Origin: Acetatifactor sp.
Lineage (GTDB): Bacteria > Bacillota > Clostridia > Lachnospirales > Lachnospiraceae
DNA: 14,871 nucleotides
Assembly: GCA_024699575.1 (NCBI GenBank)
Contig: JAILPF010000512.1
Location: 1 to 14,871, forward strand
Reading direction: 5' to 3'
Shown: piece after piece, positions 1 to 6,805 of the stretch
Layout of the letters: each line of letters opens with the position of its first letter
Numbering within the stretch: position 1 is the first letter of the stretch
Program-made: the position numbers and the translations under genes
Notes under the pieces: generated by a model
Told to the model about the DNA's origin: nothing
Seen by the model: only the letters and a program-made list of their open reading frames with translations
Database searches by the model: none

Positions 1-582
1 ATGAGGGACGGAAAAGAACCGGAGGCAACAGTGGCGCGTATGAGACTGGTAGAACACAATCTGCGGCTGGTGGCGCATATTGCTAAAAAATATCAGAACG
101 TGGATGAAGATATGGAAGACCTAATCTCCATAGGGTGTATCGGATTAATTAAAGCGATAGATACCTTTGATGCAGATAAAGGCAGACTTGCTACTTATGC
201 CTGTCGCTGCATTGATAATGAGCTTTTGATGATGTTGCGAAATAAAAAGAAACATTCCAGAGAGGTTTCTTTATATGAACCAATCGGGCAGGATAAAGAA
301 GGAAATGAGATTCGCCTGCTTGACATCGTGGAACATCAGCAGGGGGATATCATTGAAGACATGGAATTGAAGTTGCGCAAAGGAAAACTGGCGAGGGTTT
401 TACAGGAATGCTTGACAGCGAGGGAGAGAGAAATAATTGTCATGAGATACGGGCTTCTGGACGGAAAGGAAATAACACAGAATGAGATTGGAAATTTACT
501 TGGAATTTCGCGAAGCTATGTGTCAAGACTGGAAAAAAAGGCACTGCAGAAACTTAAGGCAGGTTATGCAAAATATGAGTGA
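1..582 (+). CDS. sigK: RNA polymerase sporulation sigma factor SigK-type (5' end cut by window)
   Basis: This is a sigma-70 family factor closely resembling SigK, the late mother-cell sporulation sigma factor. Visible residues 18-60 carry region 2.1/2.2 (EHNLRLVAHI, then DLISIGCIGLIKAID), followed by region 2.3/2.4 (LATYACRCIDNELLMMLR). A linker typical of SigK/SigE follows (VSLYEPIGQDKEGNEI). Region 4 at about 139-190 ends in a helix-turn-helix (TQNEIGNLLGISRSYVSRLE). Family members run about 20-40 residues longer at the N-terminus, including a pro-sequence, so the ATG at base 1 is probably an internal Met and the gene is probably cut by the window edge. The visible reading frame is continuous, with no skin-like interruption. 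SigE is the main alternative identity, but SigE has a longer N-terminal part and the linker wording fits SigK better. The gene stops 18 bp before the promoter of the next unit. Confidence 0.85.
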   Translation: MRDGKEPEATVARMRLVEHNLRLVAHIAKKYQNVDEDMEDLISIGCIGLIKAIDTFDADKGRLATYACRCIDNELLMMLRNKKKHSREVSLYEPIGQDKEGNEIRLLDIVEHQQGDIIEDMELKLRKGKLARVLQECLTAREREIIVMRYGLLDGKEITQNEIGNLLGISRSYVSRLEKKALQKLKAGYAKYE

Positions 583-599
583 ATAATTGAAAAGAAACC

Positions 600-616
600 T
601 TGTCATTTTCTGACAA
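600..616. repeat. Inverted repeat TTGTCA-N5-TGACAA over the -35 box
   Basis: Perfect 6-bp arms (600-605 and 611-616) flank a 5-bp spacer. No T-run follows, so it is a poor terminator for sigK. Its position on the -35 box is what an operator would show. It may also be chance, because six-base palindromes are common. Confidence 0.4.
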
Positions 617-628
617 ATCATGTATACT
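600..628 (+). promoter_or_regulatory. Sigma-A-type promoter for the HD-GYP-like gene and pilT
   Basis: A -35 box TTGTCA (600-605) and a -10 box TATACT (623-628) are separated by exactly 17 bp. Transcription would start near 635, about 40 bp before the ATG at 675. The -35 box is the left arm of an inverted repeat (600-616), so a repressor could act here. Position and box quality are seen in the sequence; activity is inferred. Confidence 0.7.
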
Positions 629-658
629 TATCACTAGGGTTATACTATACATTGGAAC

Positions 659-669
659 AAGGGGAAGGG
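659..669 (+). promoter_or_regulatory. Strong Shine-Dalgarno that fixes the HD-GYP-like start at 675
   Basis: The purine run AAGGGGAAGGG ends 5 nt before ATG 675. An upstream in-frame TTG at 600 gives a longer frame, but it lies in the -35 box and upstream of the predicted transcript start, so 675 is preferred. Confidence 0.75.
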
Positions 670-674
670 TACCA

Positions 675-1763
675 ATGCGATTTATCAGGACAGAAGATTT
701 AAAGACAGGCATGCGATTGGCTCGTCCGATTTACAGCAAAAAGGGTGTTCTGCTTTTCGACAGAAATTCTAAACTCTCTTCAATGGCTATTGAGAGCGTT
801 CATAATTTTGGACTTTTGGGCATCTATATTTTAGAGCCGGCCGAACCTCTTCCTCCGATGACGGATGAGGACAGAGAATTTGAACGCTTCCAGACTATGG
901 CAATCTTTTCCATTCAGGATGAATTAAATAAAATTCTCGCAGGGCAAAAACAGAATAAGATACAGATGATTTCCAATACGATTATCAAAAATTATGGACA
1001 TCAGGATGACAGAATTAATTTTTACCAGAACTTGAGGGGAAGAGATGATTTTGTTTACAGACATTCTTTGAATGTAGCTGTTTTATGTGCGCTGATATGC
1101 CATGTGATGAATGTACGCCTGGAGGATCAATTGCAGACAGTTCATGCAGCAATCATTCATGATATCGGAAAGATGTCTTTAAAGGGAGATATCATTTATC
1201 GGGACGACTGCGATGAGCAGGAGAAAGCGAAACTCTACAATGCACAGGTGCAGGCTGGGGATTTGATGGAAAGTGCGTTCCCGAATGGAACTACGATAAA
1301 GAGAATCTGTGCACAGGCTGCCAGACAACAGTATTCCCCCGATAAGACAGATGCTTCCAAAATGGTTATCGGTGCGAAAATTCTTCTGGTGGCAAACCGA
1401 TATGATGAATTGACAGCGATGTCTCTGGGTGGAGACACTAAGTCTGAGATTCAGGCGATACGGGAATTGATGGGGCATCCGGAGATTTATGACCGCGAAG
1501 TGGTAAATGCTTTGATAAATTCAATCAATATTGTTTTTCCGGGAGTCAGCGTGGAATTAAGCACGGGTGAAAAAGCATTGGTATTGGCGGAGAACAGGAA
1601 GGATATTCTTCGTCCGTTGGTGCTCAGCTTCCGTGACAATAGTATTATTGATCTTGGAATTCAGACCAATAACGACATTTCCATTTTGGACATTATGAAA
1701 ACCATGGATAACCGATATATCATGAATAATGATGTGTTGAAAACCGCGGGATATGCACTTTGA
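675..1763 (+). CDS. HD-GYP-like signalling protein with incomplete active site
   Basis: A 362-residue cytoplasmic protein with no membrane segment or signal peptide. Residues 1-60 form a small N-terminal domain (TGMRLARPIYSKKGVLL) found ahead of HD-GYP domains in clostridial proteins. Residues 125-290 resemble an HD-GYP domain, the cyclic-di-GMP phosphodiesterase fold. H130 (YRHSLNVA), the HD pair H162-D163 (IIHDIGK) and D244 (VANRYDELTA) are kept. The HHExxDGxGYP block that defines HD-GYP enzymes is absent: residues 211-223 read ICAQAARQQYSPD instead. The tail (290-320, VELSTGEKALVLAENRKD) matches the C-terminal extension common to clostridial HD-GYP proteins. I infer weak or no phosphodiesterase activity, and perhaps a role as a c-di-GMP or protein-binding partner. 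pilT lies 39 bp downstream in the same direction, so a shared transcript is likely. The family call is firm; the function is open. Confidence 0.75.
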   Translation: MRFIRTEDLKTGMRLARPIYSKKGVLLFDRNSKLSSMAIESVHNFGLLGIYILEPAEPLPPMTDEDREFERFQTMAIFSIQDELNKILAGQKQNKIQMISNTIIKNYGHQDDRINFYQNLRGRDDFVYRHSLNVAVLCALICHVMNVRLEDQLQTVHAAIIHDIGKMSLKGDIIYRDDCDEQEKAKLYNAQVQAGDLMESAFPNGTTIKRICAQAARQQYSPDKTDASKMVIGAKILLVANRYDELTAMSLGGDTKSEIQAIRELMGHPEIYDREVVNALINSINIVFPGVSVELSTGEKALVLAENRKDILRPLVLSFRDNSIIDLGIQTNNDISILDIMKTMDNRYIMNNDVLKTAGYAL

Positions 1764-1802
1764 TTTTAAAGGCTTAAAAATGCCTGAAGGAAAGAGGAGA
1801 CA

Positions 1803-2861
1803 ATGCCAGCGATTGAAGAGATTTTAAAGGCGGCAAAAGAAGCAGGGGCAAGTGATGTACACCTGACAGTTGGAATTCCACCTAAAATGAGGGTGAATGG
1901 ACGACTATTGGATATGGACTATCCGAGACTTTCTCCGGCAGATACGTTGGACATGCTGATTTCGATTATGACGGAAGTCCAGAGAGAAAAGTTTGAGGAA
2001 AAAGGAGAGTTTGATTTGTCTTTCTCTATTCCTCAATGTGGACGATTCCGGGTAAATGCATATAAACAGAGGGGCTCAGTTGCATTGGCATTTCGTGTGG
2101 TTGGAACGCATGTCCCATCGGCAAGCGAACTTGGAATTCCCGAATCGGTAGAAGAATTGTGCCAAAAGAAAAGAGGACTTGTGCTTGTGACCGGTCCGAC
2201 AGGGAGTGGAAAATCTACGACTCTTGCAGCAATCATAGACCGAATCAATAATATTCGCGAGGCCCATATTATAACGTTGGAGGATCCTATCGAATATTTG
2301 CATAAGCATAAAATGTCCATAGTCAATCAGCGCGAGATTGGGATGGATACAGAGAACTATGCAAATGCACTCCGGGCTGCGCTCAGAGAGGACCCGGATG
2401 TTATTCTGGTGGGGGAAATGAGAGACTTTGAGACCATCAGTGTTGCGATTACGGCTGCGGAAACCGGACATCTGGTATTGTCTACGCTACATACCATCGG
2501 AGCTGCAAGCACTGTGGACAGAGTGATTGATGTATTTCCGCCCCATCAGCAGCAGCAAATAAAAGTACAATTGGCCAATGTGCTGGAAGCTGTGATATCA
2601 CAACAGCTGATTCCGACGTTTAATGGCTCCGGACGTGTAGCGGCTTTTGAGGTGATGTATGCCAATAATGCTGTTAGGAACTTAATCCGGGAAGGAAAAT
2701 CACATCAGCTGACAAGCGTGATACAGACCAATCGCAAGATGGGAATGATTACGATGGATGATGCCATTCTTCAGTTGTATGAGAATGGAAGAATCAGCAG
2801 AGATATGGCCTTGCAGTTTGCTCAAAACCCGGATACCCTGGAAGGTAAACTTCCGATGTAG
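1803..2861 (+). CDS. pilT: Type IV pilus retraction ATPase PilT
   Basis: A hexameric secretion-type ATPase that powers pilus retraction at the inner face of the membrane. The 352-residue length is normal for PilT. An N-terminal PAS-like domain (about 1-100) precedes the RecA-like motor. Motifs in order are Walker A GPTGSGKST (131-139), Asp box IITLEDPIEYLH (156-167), Walker B ILVGEMRD (201-208) and His box AETGHLVLSTLHT (219-231). The PilT signature VRNLIREGK (291-299) separates it from PilB, as does the absence of the tetracysteine site that PilB carries. An AGGAG site (1795-1799) lies 3 nt before the ATG, close but usable, with a second purine run AAGGAAAG just upstream. No pilB, pilC or pilin gene is in the window, so this copy sits apart from any pilus operon. 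It probably shares a transcript with the HD-GYP-like gene. Confidence 0.93.
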   Translation: MPAIEEILKAAKEAGASDVHLTVGIPPKMRVNGRLLDMDYPRLSPADTLDMLISIMTEVQREKFEEKGEFDLSFSIPQCGRFRVNAYKQRGSVALAFRVVGTHVPSASELGIPESVEELCQKKRGLVLVTGPTGSGKSTTLAAIIDRINNIREAHIITLEDPIEYLHKHKMSIVNQREIGMDTENYANALRAALREDPDVILVGEMRDFETISVAITAAETGHLVLSTLHTIGAASTVDRVIDVFPPHQQQQIKVQLANVLEAVISQQLIPTFNGSGRVAAFEVMYANNAVRNLIREGKSHQLTSVIQTNRKMGMITMDDAILQLYENGRISRDMALQFAQNPDTLEGKLPM

Positions 2862-2879
2862 ATTTTTTTAATGTAAAAC

Positions 2880-2912
2880 GCAGCTGAATGGCAGATATTG
2901 TCATTTGGCTGC
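2880..2912 (+). terminator. Long hairpin after pilT, weak or non-canonical terminator
   Basis: A 14-bp stem with three G-U pairs (2880-2893 with 2899-2912) closes a 5-nt loop GATAT. The base is GCAGC/GCTGC. No T-run follows on the + strand (ATTATAAATC), so it is not a standard intrinsic terminator. It could be a processing or stability element for the pilT mRNA, or part of the comM leader. Confidence 0.45.
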
Positions 2913-2979
2913 ATTATAAATCTCTAGTAATTCTAATTTCTTTATTATCATTTTAGCCGTTTCGGCAGATTTCATTTAT

Positions 2980-2984
2980 GGAGG
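2980..2984 (+). promoter_or_regulatory. Shine-Dalgarno GGAGG that fixes the comM start at 2990
   Basis: GGAGG lies 5 nt before ATG 2990. The earlier in-frame ATG at 2978 overlaps this site and has no Shine-Dalgarno of its own. Family members also start with the MYS(T/K)V wording seen from 2990. Confidence 0.8.
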
Positions 2985-2989
2985 TAAAT

Positions 2990-4525
2990 ATGTATAGTAC
3001 AGTGACAGCAGGCGCTTTATCCGGCATCTGTGCGTATTTAGTGCGCGTGGAAGTGGATATGGCAACGGGACTTCCATGTTTTAACATGGTTGGTTCTCTG
3101 AGTGGTGAGGTGAAAGAATCTAAGGAGAGAGTATGGGTTGCACTCAAGAACAATCAGATTCATATTCCTCCCATGCGTATTACGGTAAATTTATCACCGG
3201 CAGACCATAGAAAGGATGGAACAGCTTTCGATCTGGCGATTGCGGTGGGAATTTTACAGGCAATGGGATTCTTTGAAAGGGATGTCATAGATAGGACATT
3301 GTTTTTGGGAGAATTAGGTTTGAATGGGGAAGTGAGAACAATCAGGGGAGTATTGCCGATTGTGAAGGAAGCTGCATCGCATGGAATTACGCAATGCATT
3401 GTCCCGGCGGGAAATGCAATGGAAGGGGCTGTGATTCAGGATATTGCGGTGCGTGGTGTACATGACTTAAAGGAACTGATACATTTTTTGCAATCCCCGA
3501 AAGAAATCAGGGATAAAGTTTTGCCATGCACAAAGGTGGATGTCAATAAACTGTTTTCAGAGAACAGAGAAAAATGCGAATATGATTTTAGGGATGTAGT
3601 TGGACAGAACATGGCAAAGCGTGCAGCGGAAATCGCGGCAGCAGGATTTCATAATCTCTTGCTGGTAGGAACTCCGGGAGCAGGTAAGACGATGATAGCG
3701 AAAAGAATTCCGGGAATCATGCCGACATTGACCCTGAAGGAAAGCCTGGAGGTGACATCCATTCGAAGTATTGCGGGGGAACTGCAGGAGGGAGAAGCAT
3801 TGATGACCCAAAGACCCTTTCAAACGCCGCATCATACGATACCGATGCACGCGATGATTGGTGGAAGAGCAGTCCCTCAGCCCGGGCAGGTGAGCCTTGC
3901 GCACAGGGGTGTTCTGTTCCTGGATGAAATGCCGGAATTTTCCGTAAATGTATTAAACAGCTTGAGACAGCCATTGGAGGAGAAAAGAATTCCTATTTCT
4001 AGAATAGGGGGAACAGTTGTCTTTCCGGCAGATTTTGTTCTGGTGGGCGCTATGAATCCGTGCCCGTGTGGATACTATCCTGATTTGAATCGCTGTAAGT
4101 GTACGGAAACCCAGATTAGACACTATCAGAATAAAATATCAGGACCTGTGCTGGATAGAATAGACATAACTGTGTGGATGGAGGAAATGGATATACGTTC
4201 CATGCAGAACAAAGGAGAGGCAGAGAATAGCACAACCATTCGTAAACGTGTGCTAAGAGCACTGGAAAGGCAGAAAGAGCGCTTTGGCGATTTGCAGAAA
4301 TTTAACGGGGATATGAGTGCAGAAGAACTGGAAAAATACTGCGTCCTTGGGGGTGATGAACAGAATGTTCTGGAAAGCATATATGATAAATTACAGCTGA
4401 GTGCCAGAGGATATCACAGACTTCTCAGAGTTGCCAGAACCATAGCAGATTTAGATGACAAGAATCGGATTCTGAGGGAACATTTGCTGGAGGCAGCTGG
4501 CTATAGAACGGTGTGGAAAAAGTAG
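2990..4525 (+). CDS. comM: YifB/ComM family Mg-chelatase-like AAA+ ATPase
   Basis: A 511-residue cytoplasmic AAA+ protein of the ComM/YifB family. In Gram-negative transformable bacteria ComM is a hexameric helicase that drives branch migration of incoming DNA; in Firmicutes the role is less tested. An N-terminal Lon-protease-like domain (1-170; FNMVGSLSGEVKESKERV, then VNLSPADHRKDGTAFDLAIA) precedes the chelatase-type AAA+ core. Walker A is GTPGAGKT (227-234) and Walker B is GVLFLDEMPEF (307-317). A cysteine cluster NPCPCGYY...CKC (C358, C360, C369, C371) may bind zinc. SGPVLDRID (384-392) and SARGYHR (471-477, sensor 2 region) follow. Length is normal and all key residues are present. The 115-bp gap from pilT has no clear promoter. 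The stop codon at 4523-4525 overlaps the dprA ribosome site, so the two are very likely co-transcribed. Confidence 0.92.
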   Translation: MYSTVTAGALSGICAYLVRVEVDMATGLPCFNMVGSLSGEVKESKERVWVALKNNQIHIPPMRITVNLSPADHRKDGTAFDLAIAVGILQAMGFFERDVIDRTLFLGELGLNGEVRTIRGVLPIVKEAASHGITQCIVPAGNAMEGAVIQDIAVRGVHDLKELIHFLQSPKEIRDKVLPCTKVDVNKLFSENREKCEYDFRDVVGQNMAKRAAEIAAAGFHNLLLVGTPGAGKTMIAKRIPGIMPTLTLKESLEVTSIRSIAGELQEGEALMTQRPFQTPHHTIPMHAMIGGRAVPQPGQVSLAHRGVLFLDEMPEFSVNVLNSLRQPLEEKRIPISRIGGTVVFPADFVLVGAMNPCPCGYYPDLNRCKCTETQIRHYQNKISGPVLDRIDITVWMEEMDIRSMQNKGEAENSTTIRKRVLRALERQKERFGDLQKFNGDMSAEELEKYCVLGGDEQNVLESIYDKLQLSARGYHRLLRVARTIADLDDKNRILREHLLEAAGYRTVWKK

Positions 4526-4539
4526 AGGAGATATGAGAG

Positions 4540-5673
4540 ATGAATTTGACAGAAGATACAAATAAATATGCTTATTGGTTGTATCGAATTCCGGGGTTGG
4601 GGAGCAAAACAATTGAAACGATGCTTTCGTACTGTAACGGAGATGTAATCAATGTGTATCATACACCGAAAAAAGCATGGAAAATGGTCTTGGAGGAAAA
4701 ACAGTATAAGCTATTTCTGGGCGCAGAAGGGATAGAAACGGTAGAGGAAGAATATCAGAAAATGCAAGAGGCAGGAATCCGAATGGTAGTGCGGGGAGAA
4801 AAAGGATATCCGTCGCGGCTTGAAAAAATATGGGATCCGCCGTATGTGTTATTCTATGTTGGTATTCTTCCGGAGGAGGAACGCTTGTCTGTGGCACTGA
4901 TAGGTGCGAGGGACTGCTCGACGTATGGAAGCTATGTTGCGGAAAGTTTGGGAGCATACCTTGGACAGAACGGTGTGCAGGTGATTAGTGGTATGGCGCG
5001 AGGAATTGATGGAATCGGCCAGCGTGCTGCATTGGATGCCGGTGGAACTTCTTTTGCGGTGCTTGGCTGTGGGGTGGATATCTGCTATCCGAGGCAAAAC
5101 AAAAGTATATATGATGTACTGAAAGAAAGGGGCGGGGTGCTTTCAAGCTATCTGCCGGGAACTATGGCAAAGGCACAACATTTTCCACCGAGAAACAGAA
5201 TTGTGAGTGCGCTGTCCGATGCGGTTGTAGTGGTGGAAGCAAGGGAAAAGAGCGGAACTCTTATCACTGTGGATATGGCTTTGGAACAGGGTAAGGATGT
5301 GTATGTGACCCCGGGACGCATCACAGATCGACTTAGTGATGGCTGCAACAGACTTTTGGAACAGGGAGCGGGGGTGGTGCTTTCGCCGAAACATTTTCTG
5401 GAGGAACTGTTAAAAAATCATGGAGATAGAAGATGCGGTGCAGGCAGACAGATGGGGGATGAATCTGTCAGGGGAAAAATACAAAAGAAGCTGTCAGATG
5501 ACCTTGCGCAGGTATATGATGCTTTGGATTTTTCCCCGCAGTCTGTGGATGCAATCATGGCGAAAATGCCGGAAGCGTATGGGTGTGCAAAATTAAATGC
5601 CAGCCTGATGCAATTATGCCTGCTGGATTATGTCGGACAGCCCTGTGCAGGTTTTTACACAAGGAAAATCTAG
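4540..5673 (+). CDS. dprA: DNA-processing protein DprA (Smf)
   Basis: DprA binds single-stranded DNA entering during transformation and loads RecA on it. The 377 residues contain an N-terminal SAM-like helical region (1-100) and a Rossmann fold (about 105-290). Family motifs are SVALIGARDCSTYG (117-130), VISGMARGIDGIGQRAAL (148-165), HFPPRNRIVSALSDAVVVVEA (from 214), SGTLITVDMALEQGKDVYVTPG (from 238) and the N-R-L-x-x-x-G-A block (270-277). A C-terminal winged-helix-like DprA domain occupies about 318-375 after a charged linker. The start follows GAGGAG (4525-4530) by 9 nt. An ATG at 4533 is in another frame and stops after ten codons. comM lies 14 bp upstream. In many Firmicutes topA follows dprA directly; here ispG follows instead. 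Confidence 0.93.
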   Translation: MNLTEDTNKYAYWLYRIPGLGSKTIETMLSYCNGDVINVYHTPKKAWKMVLEEKQYKLFLGAEGIETVEEEYQKMQEAGIRMVVRGEKGYPSRLEKIWDPPYVLFYVGILPEEERLSVALIGARDCSTYGSYVAESLGAYLGQNGVQVISGMARGIDGIGQRAALDAGGTSFAVLGCGVDICYPRQNKSIYDVLKERGGVLSSYLPGTMAKAQHFPPRNRIVSALSDAVVVVEAREKSGTLITVDMALEQGKDVYVTPGRITDRLSDGCNRLLEQGAGVVLSPKHFLEELLKNHGDRRCGAGRQMGDESVRGKIQKKLSDDLAQVYDALDFSPQSVDAIMAKMPEAYGCAKLNASLMQLCLLDYVGQPCAGFYTRKI

Positions 5674-5682
5674 TATACTTTT

Positions 5683-5710
5683 TTGCACAAATTCGCTATA
5701 ATGCTATCAT
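5683..5710 (+). promoter_or_regulatory. Candidate promoter for ispG-polC
   Basis: Two overlapping readings are possible. A perfect -10 box TATAAT (5697-5702) has no good -35 at 16-18 bp. Alternatively TTGCAC (5683-5688) and TATCAT (5705-5710) are spaced 16 bp. Either would start transcription 20-40 bp before the ispG ATG. The exact boxes are uncertain. Confidence 0.45.
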
Positions 5711-5736
5711 AGAGGTTAATATAAAACGAATGCCTT

Positions 5737-5741
5737 GGAGG
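5737..5741 (+). promoter_or_regulatory. Shine-Dalgarno GGAGG that fixes the ispG start at 5747
   Basis: GGAGG is 5 nt before ATG 5747. An in-frame TTG at 5735 overlaps this site and cannot use it, so the four extra codons it would add are not counted. Confidence 0.8.
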
Positions 5742-5746
5742 AAAAA

Positions 5747-6805
5747 ATGATTACATCTAGAGAACAGACTAAGACAATAAAAATAGGCGACAGGGTGATA
5801 GGTGGTGGAAATCCTGTTTTGATTCAGTCCATGACCAATACAAAGACAGAGGATGTAGAAAGTACCGTCAGCCAGATTCTGCGTCTCGAAAAAGCAGGCT
5901 GTGAGATTATCCGGTGCACGGTTCCGACGTTGGAGGCAGCAACTGCCATCAGTCAGATAAAAAAGAGAATTCACATTCCACTTGTTGCAGATATTCATTT
6001 TGATTACCGTATGGCAATTGCGGCGATGGAGAATGGGGCTGACAAGATTAGAATCAATCCCGGCAATATTGGAAGTGACGATAGATTAAAAGCTGTGGTA
6101 ACGGTGGCCCGTGAGAGAAACATTCCCATACGTGTCGGAGTAAACAGCGGTTCCCTGGAAAAGCCGCTGATTGAAAAATATGGTGGTGTAACAGCGCAAG
6201 GCATTGTAGAGAGTGCGTTGGATAAGGTACACATGATTGAGGAGATGGGGTATGACAATCTGGTAATCAGTATCAAATCTTCGGATGTATTGATGTGTGT
6301 GAGAGCTCACGAACTTTTGGCTGGAAAGACAGAGTATCCCTTACATGTGGGAATCACGGAATCCGGTACGGTACAGAGCGGAAATATTAAATCGGCAATT
6401 GGATTGGGCTTGATTTTGAATCAGGGTATCGGTGATACCATACGTGTCTCTTTGACAGGAGACCCGGTGGAAGAGATTAAATCAGCGAAATTAATCTTAA
6501 GAACACTGGGACTGAGGCAGGGGGGAATAGAAGTGGTTTCCTGCCCAACCTGTGGAAGAACTCAGATTGACTTAATTGGACTTGCCACTAAAGTCGAAAA
6601 AATGGTGGAAGATTATCCACTGGACATTAAAGTGGCTGTTATGGGATGCGTGGTCAATGGACCGGGGGAGGCGAGAGAGGCGGACCTCGGAATTGCAGGC
6701 GGTATCGGTGAGGGACTGCTCATGCGTCACGGAGAAATTATAAAAAAGGTTCCGGAAGAAGAACTTTTAAATGCATTAAAGGAAGAATTGGATAATTGGC
6801 AATGA
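5747..6805 (+). CDS. ispG: 4-hydroxy-3-methylbut-2-en-1-yl diphosphate synthase IspG (GcpE)
   Basis: IspG converts methylerythritol cyclodiphosphate to HMBPP, the next-to-last step of the MEP isoprenoid pathway, using a [4Fe-4S] cluster. The protein is 352 residues, the usual length of the bacterial two-domain form. The N-terminal TIM-barrel part is recognised by GGGNPVLIQSMTNTKTEDV (19-37), LVADIHFDYRMA (79-90) and KIRINPGNIG (100-109). The C-terminal cluster domain has SCPTCGRT with C266 and C269, and GCVVNGPGEA with C301 and the catalytic-type E308. All cluster cysteines are present. Its stop codon overlaps the polC start (ATGA), so polC translation is likely coupled to it. The other MEP genes that commonly sit nearby (dxr, and rseP) are not in this window. 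Confidence 0.95.
   Translation: MITSREQTKTIKIGDRVIGGGNPVLIQSMTNTKTEDVESTVSQILRLEKAGCEIIRCTVPTLEAATAISQIKKRIHIPLVADIHFDYRMAIAAMENGADKIRINPGNIGSDDRLKAVVTVARERNIPIRVGVNSGSLEKPLIEKYGGVTAQGIVESALDKVHMIEEMGYDNLVISIKSSDVLMCVRAHELLAGKTEYPLHVGITESGTVQSGNIKSAIGLGLILNQGIGDTIRVSLTGDPVEEIKSAKLILRTLGLRQGGIEVVSCPTCGRTQIDLIGLATKVEKMVEDYPLDIKVAVMGCVVNGPGEAREADLGIAGGIGEGLLMRHGEIIKKVPEEELLNALKEELDNWQ

Noticed and set aside
600..674. 25-codon N-terminal extension of the HD-GYP-like gene from a TTG start
   Set aside because: The TTG is part of the -35 box, and the extension lies largely upstream of the predicted transcript start. The strong Shine-Dalgarno and the family N-terminus both point to ATG 675.
4533..4565. 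ATG at 4533 as an alternative dprA start
   Set aside because: It is in a different frame and meets a stop after ten codons.
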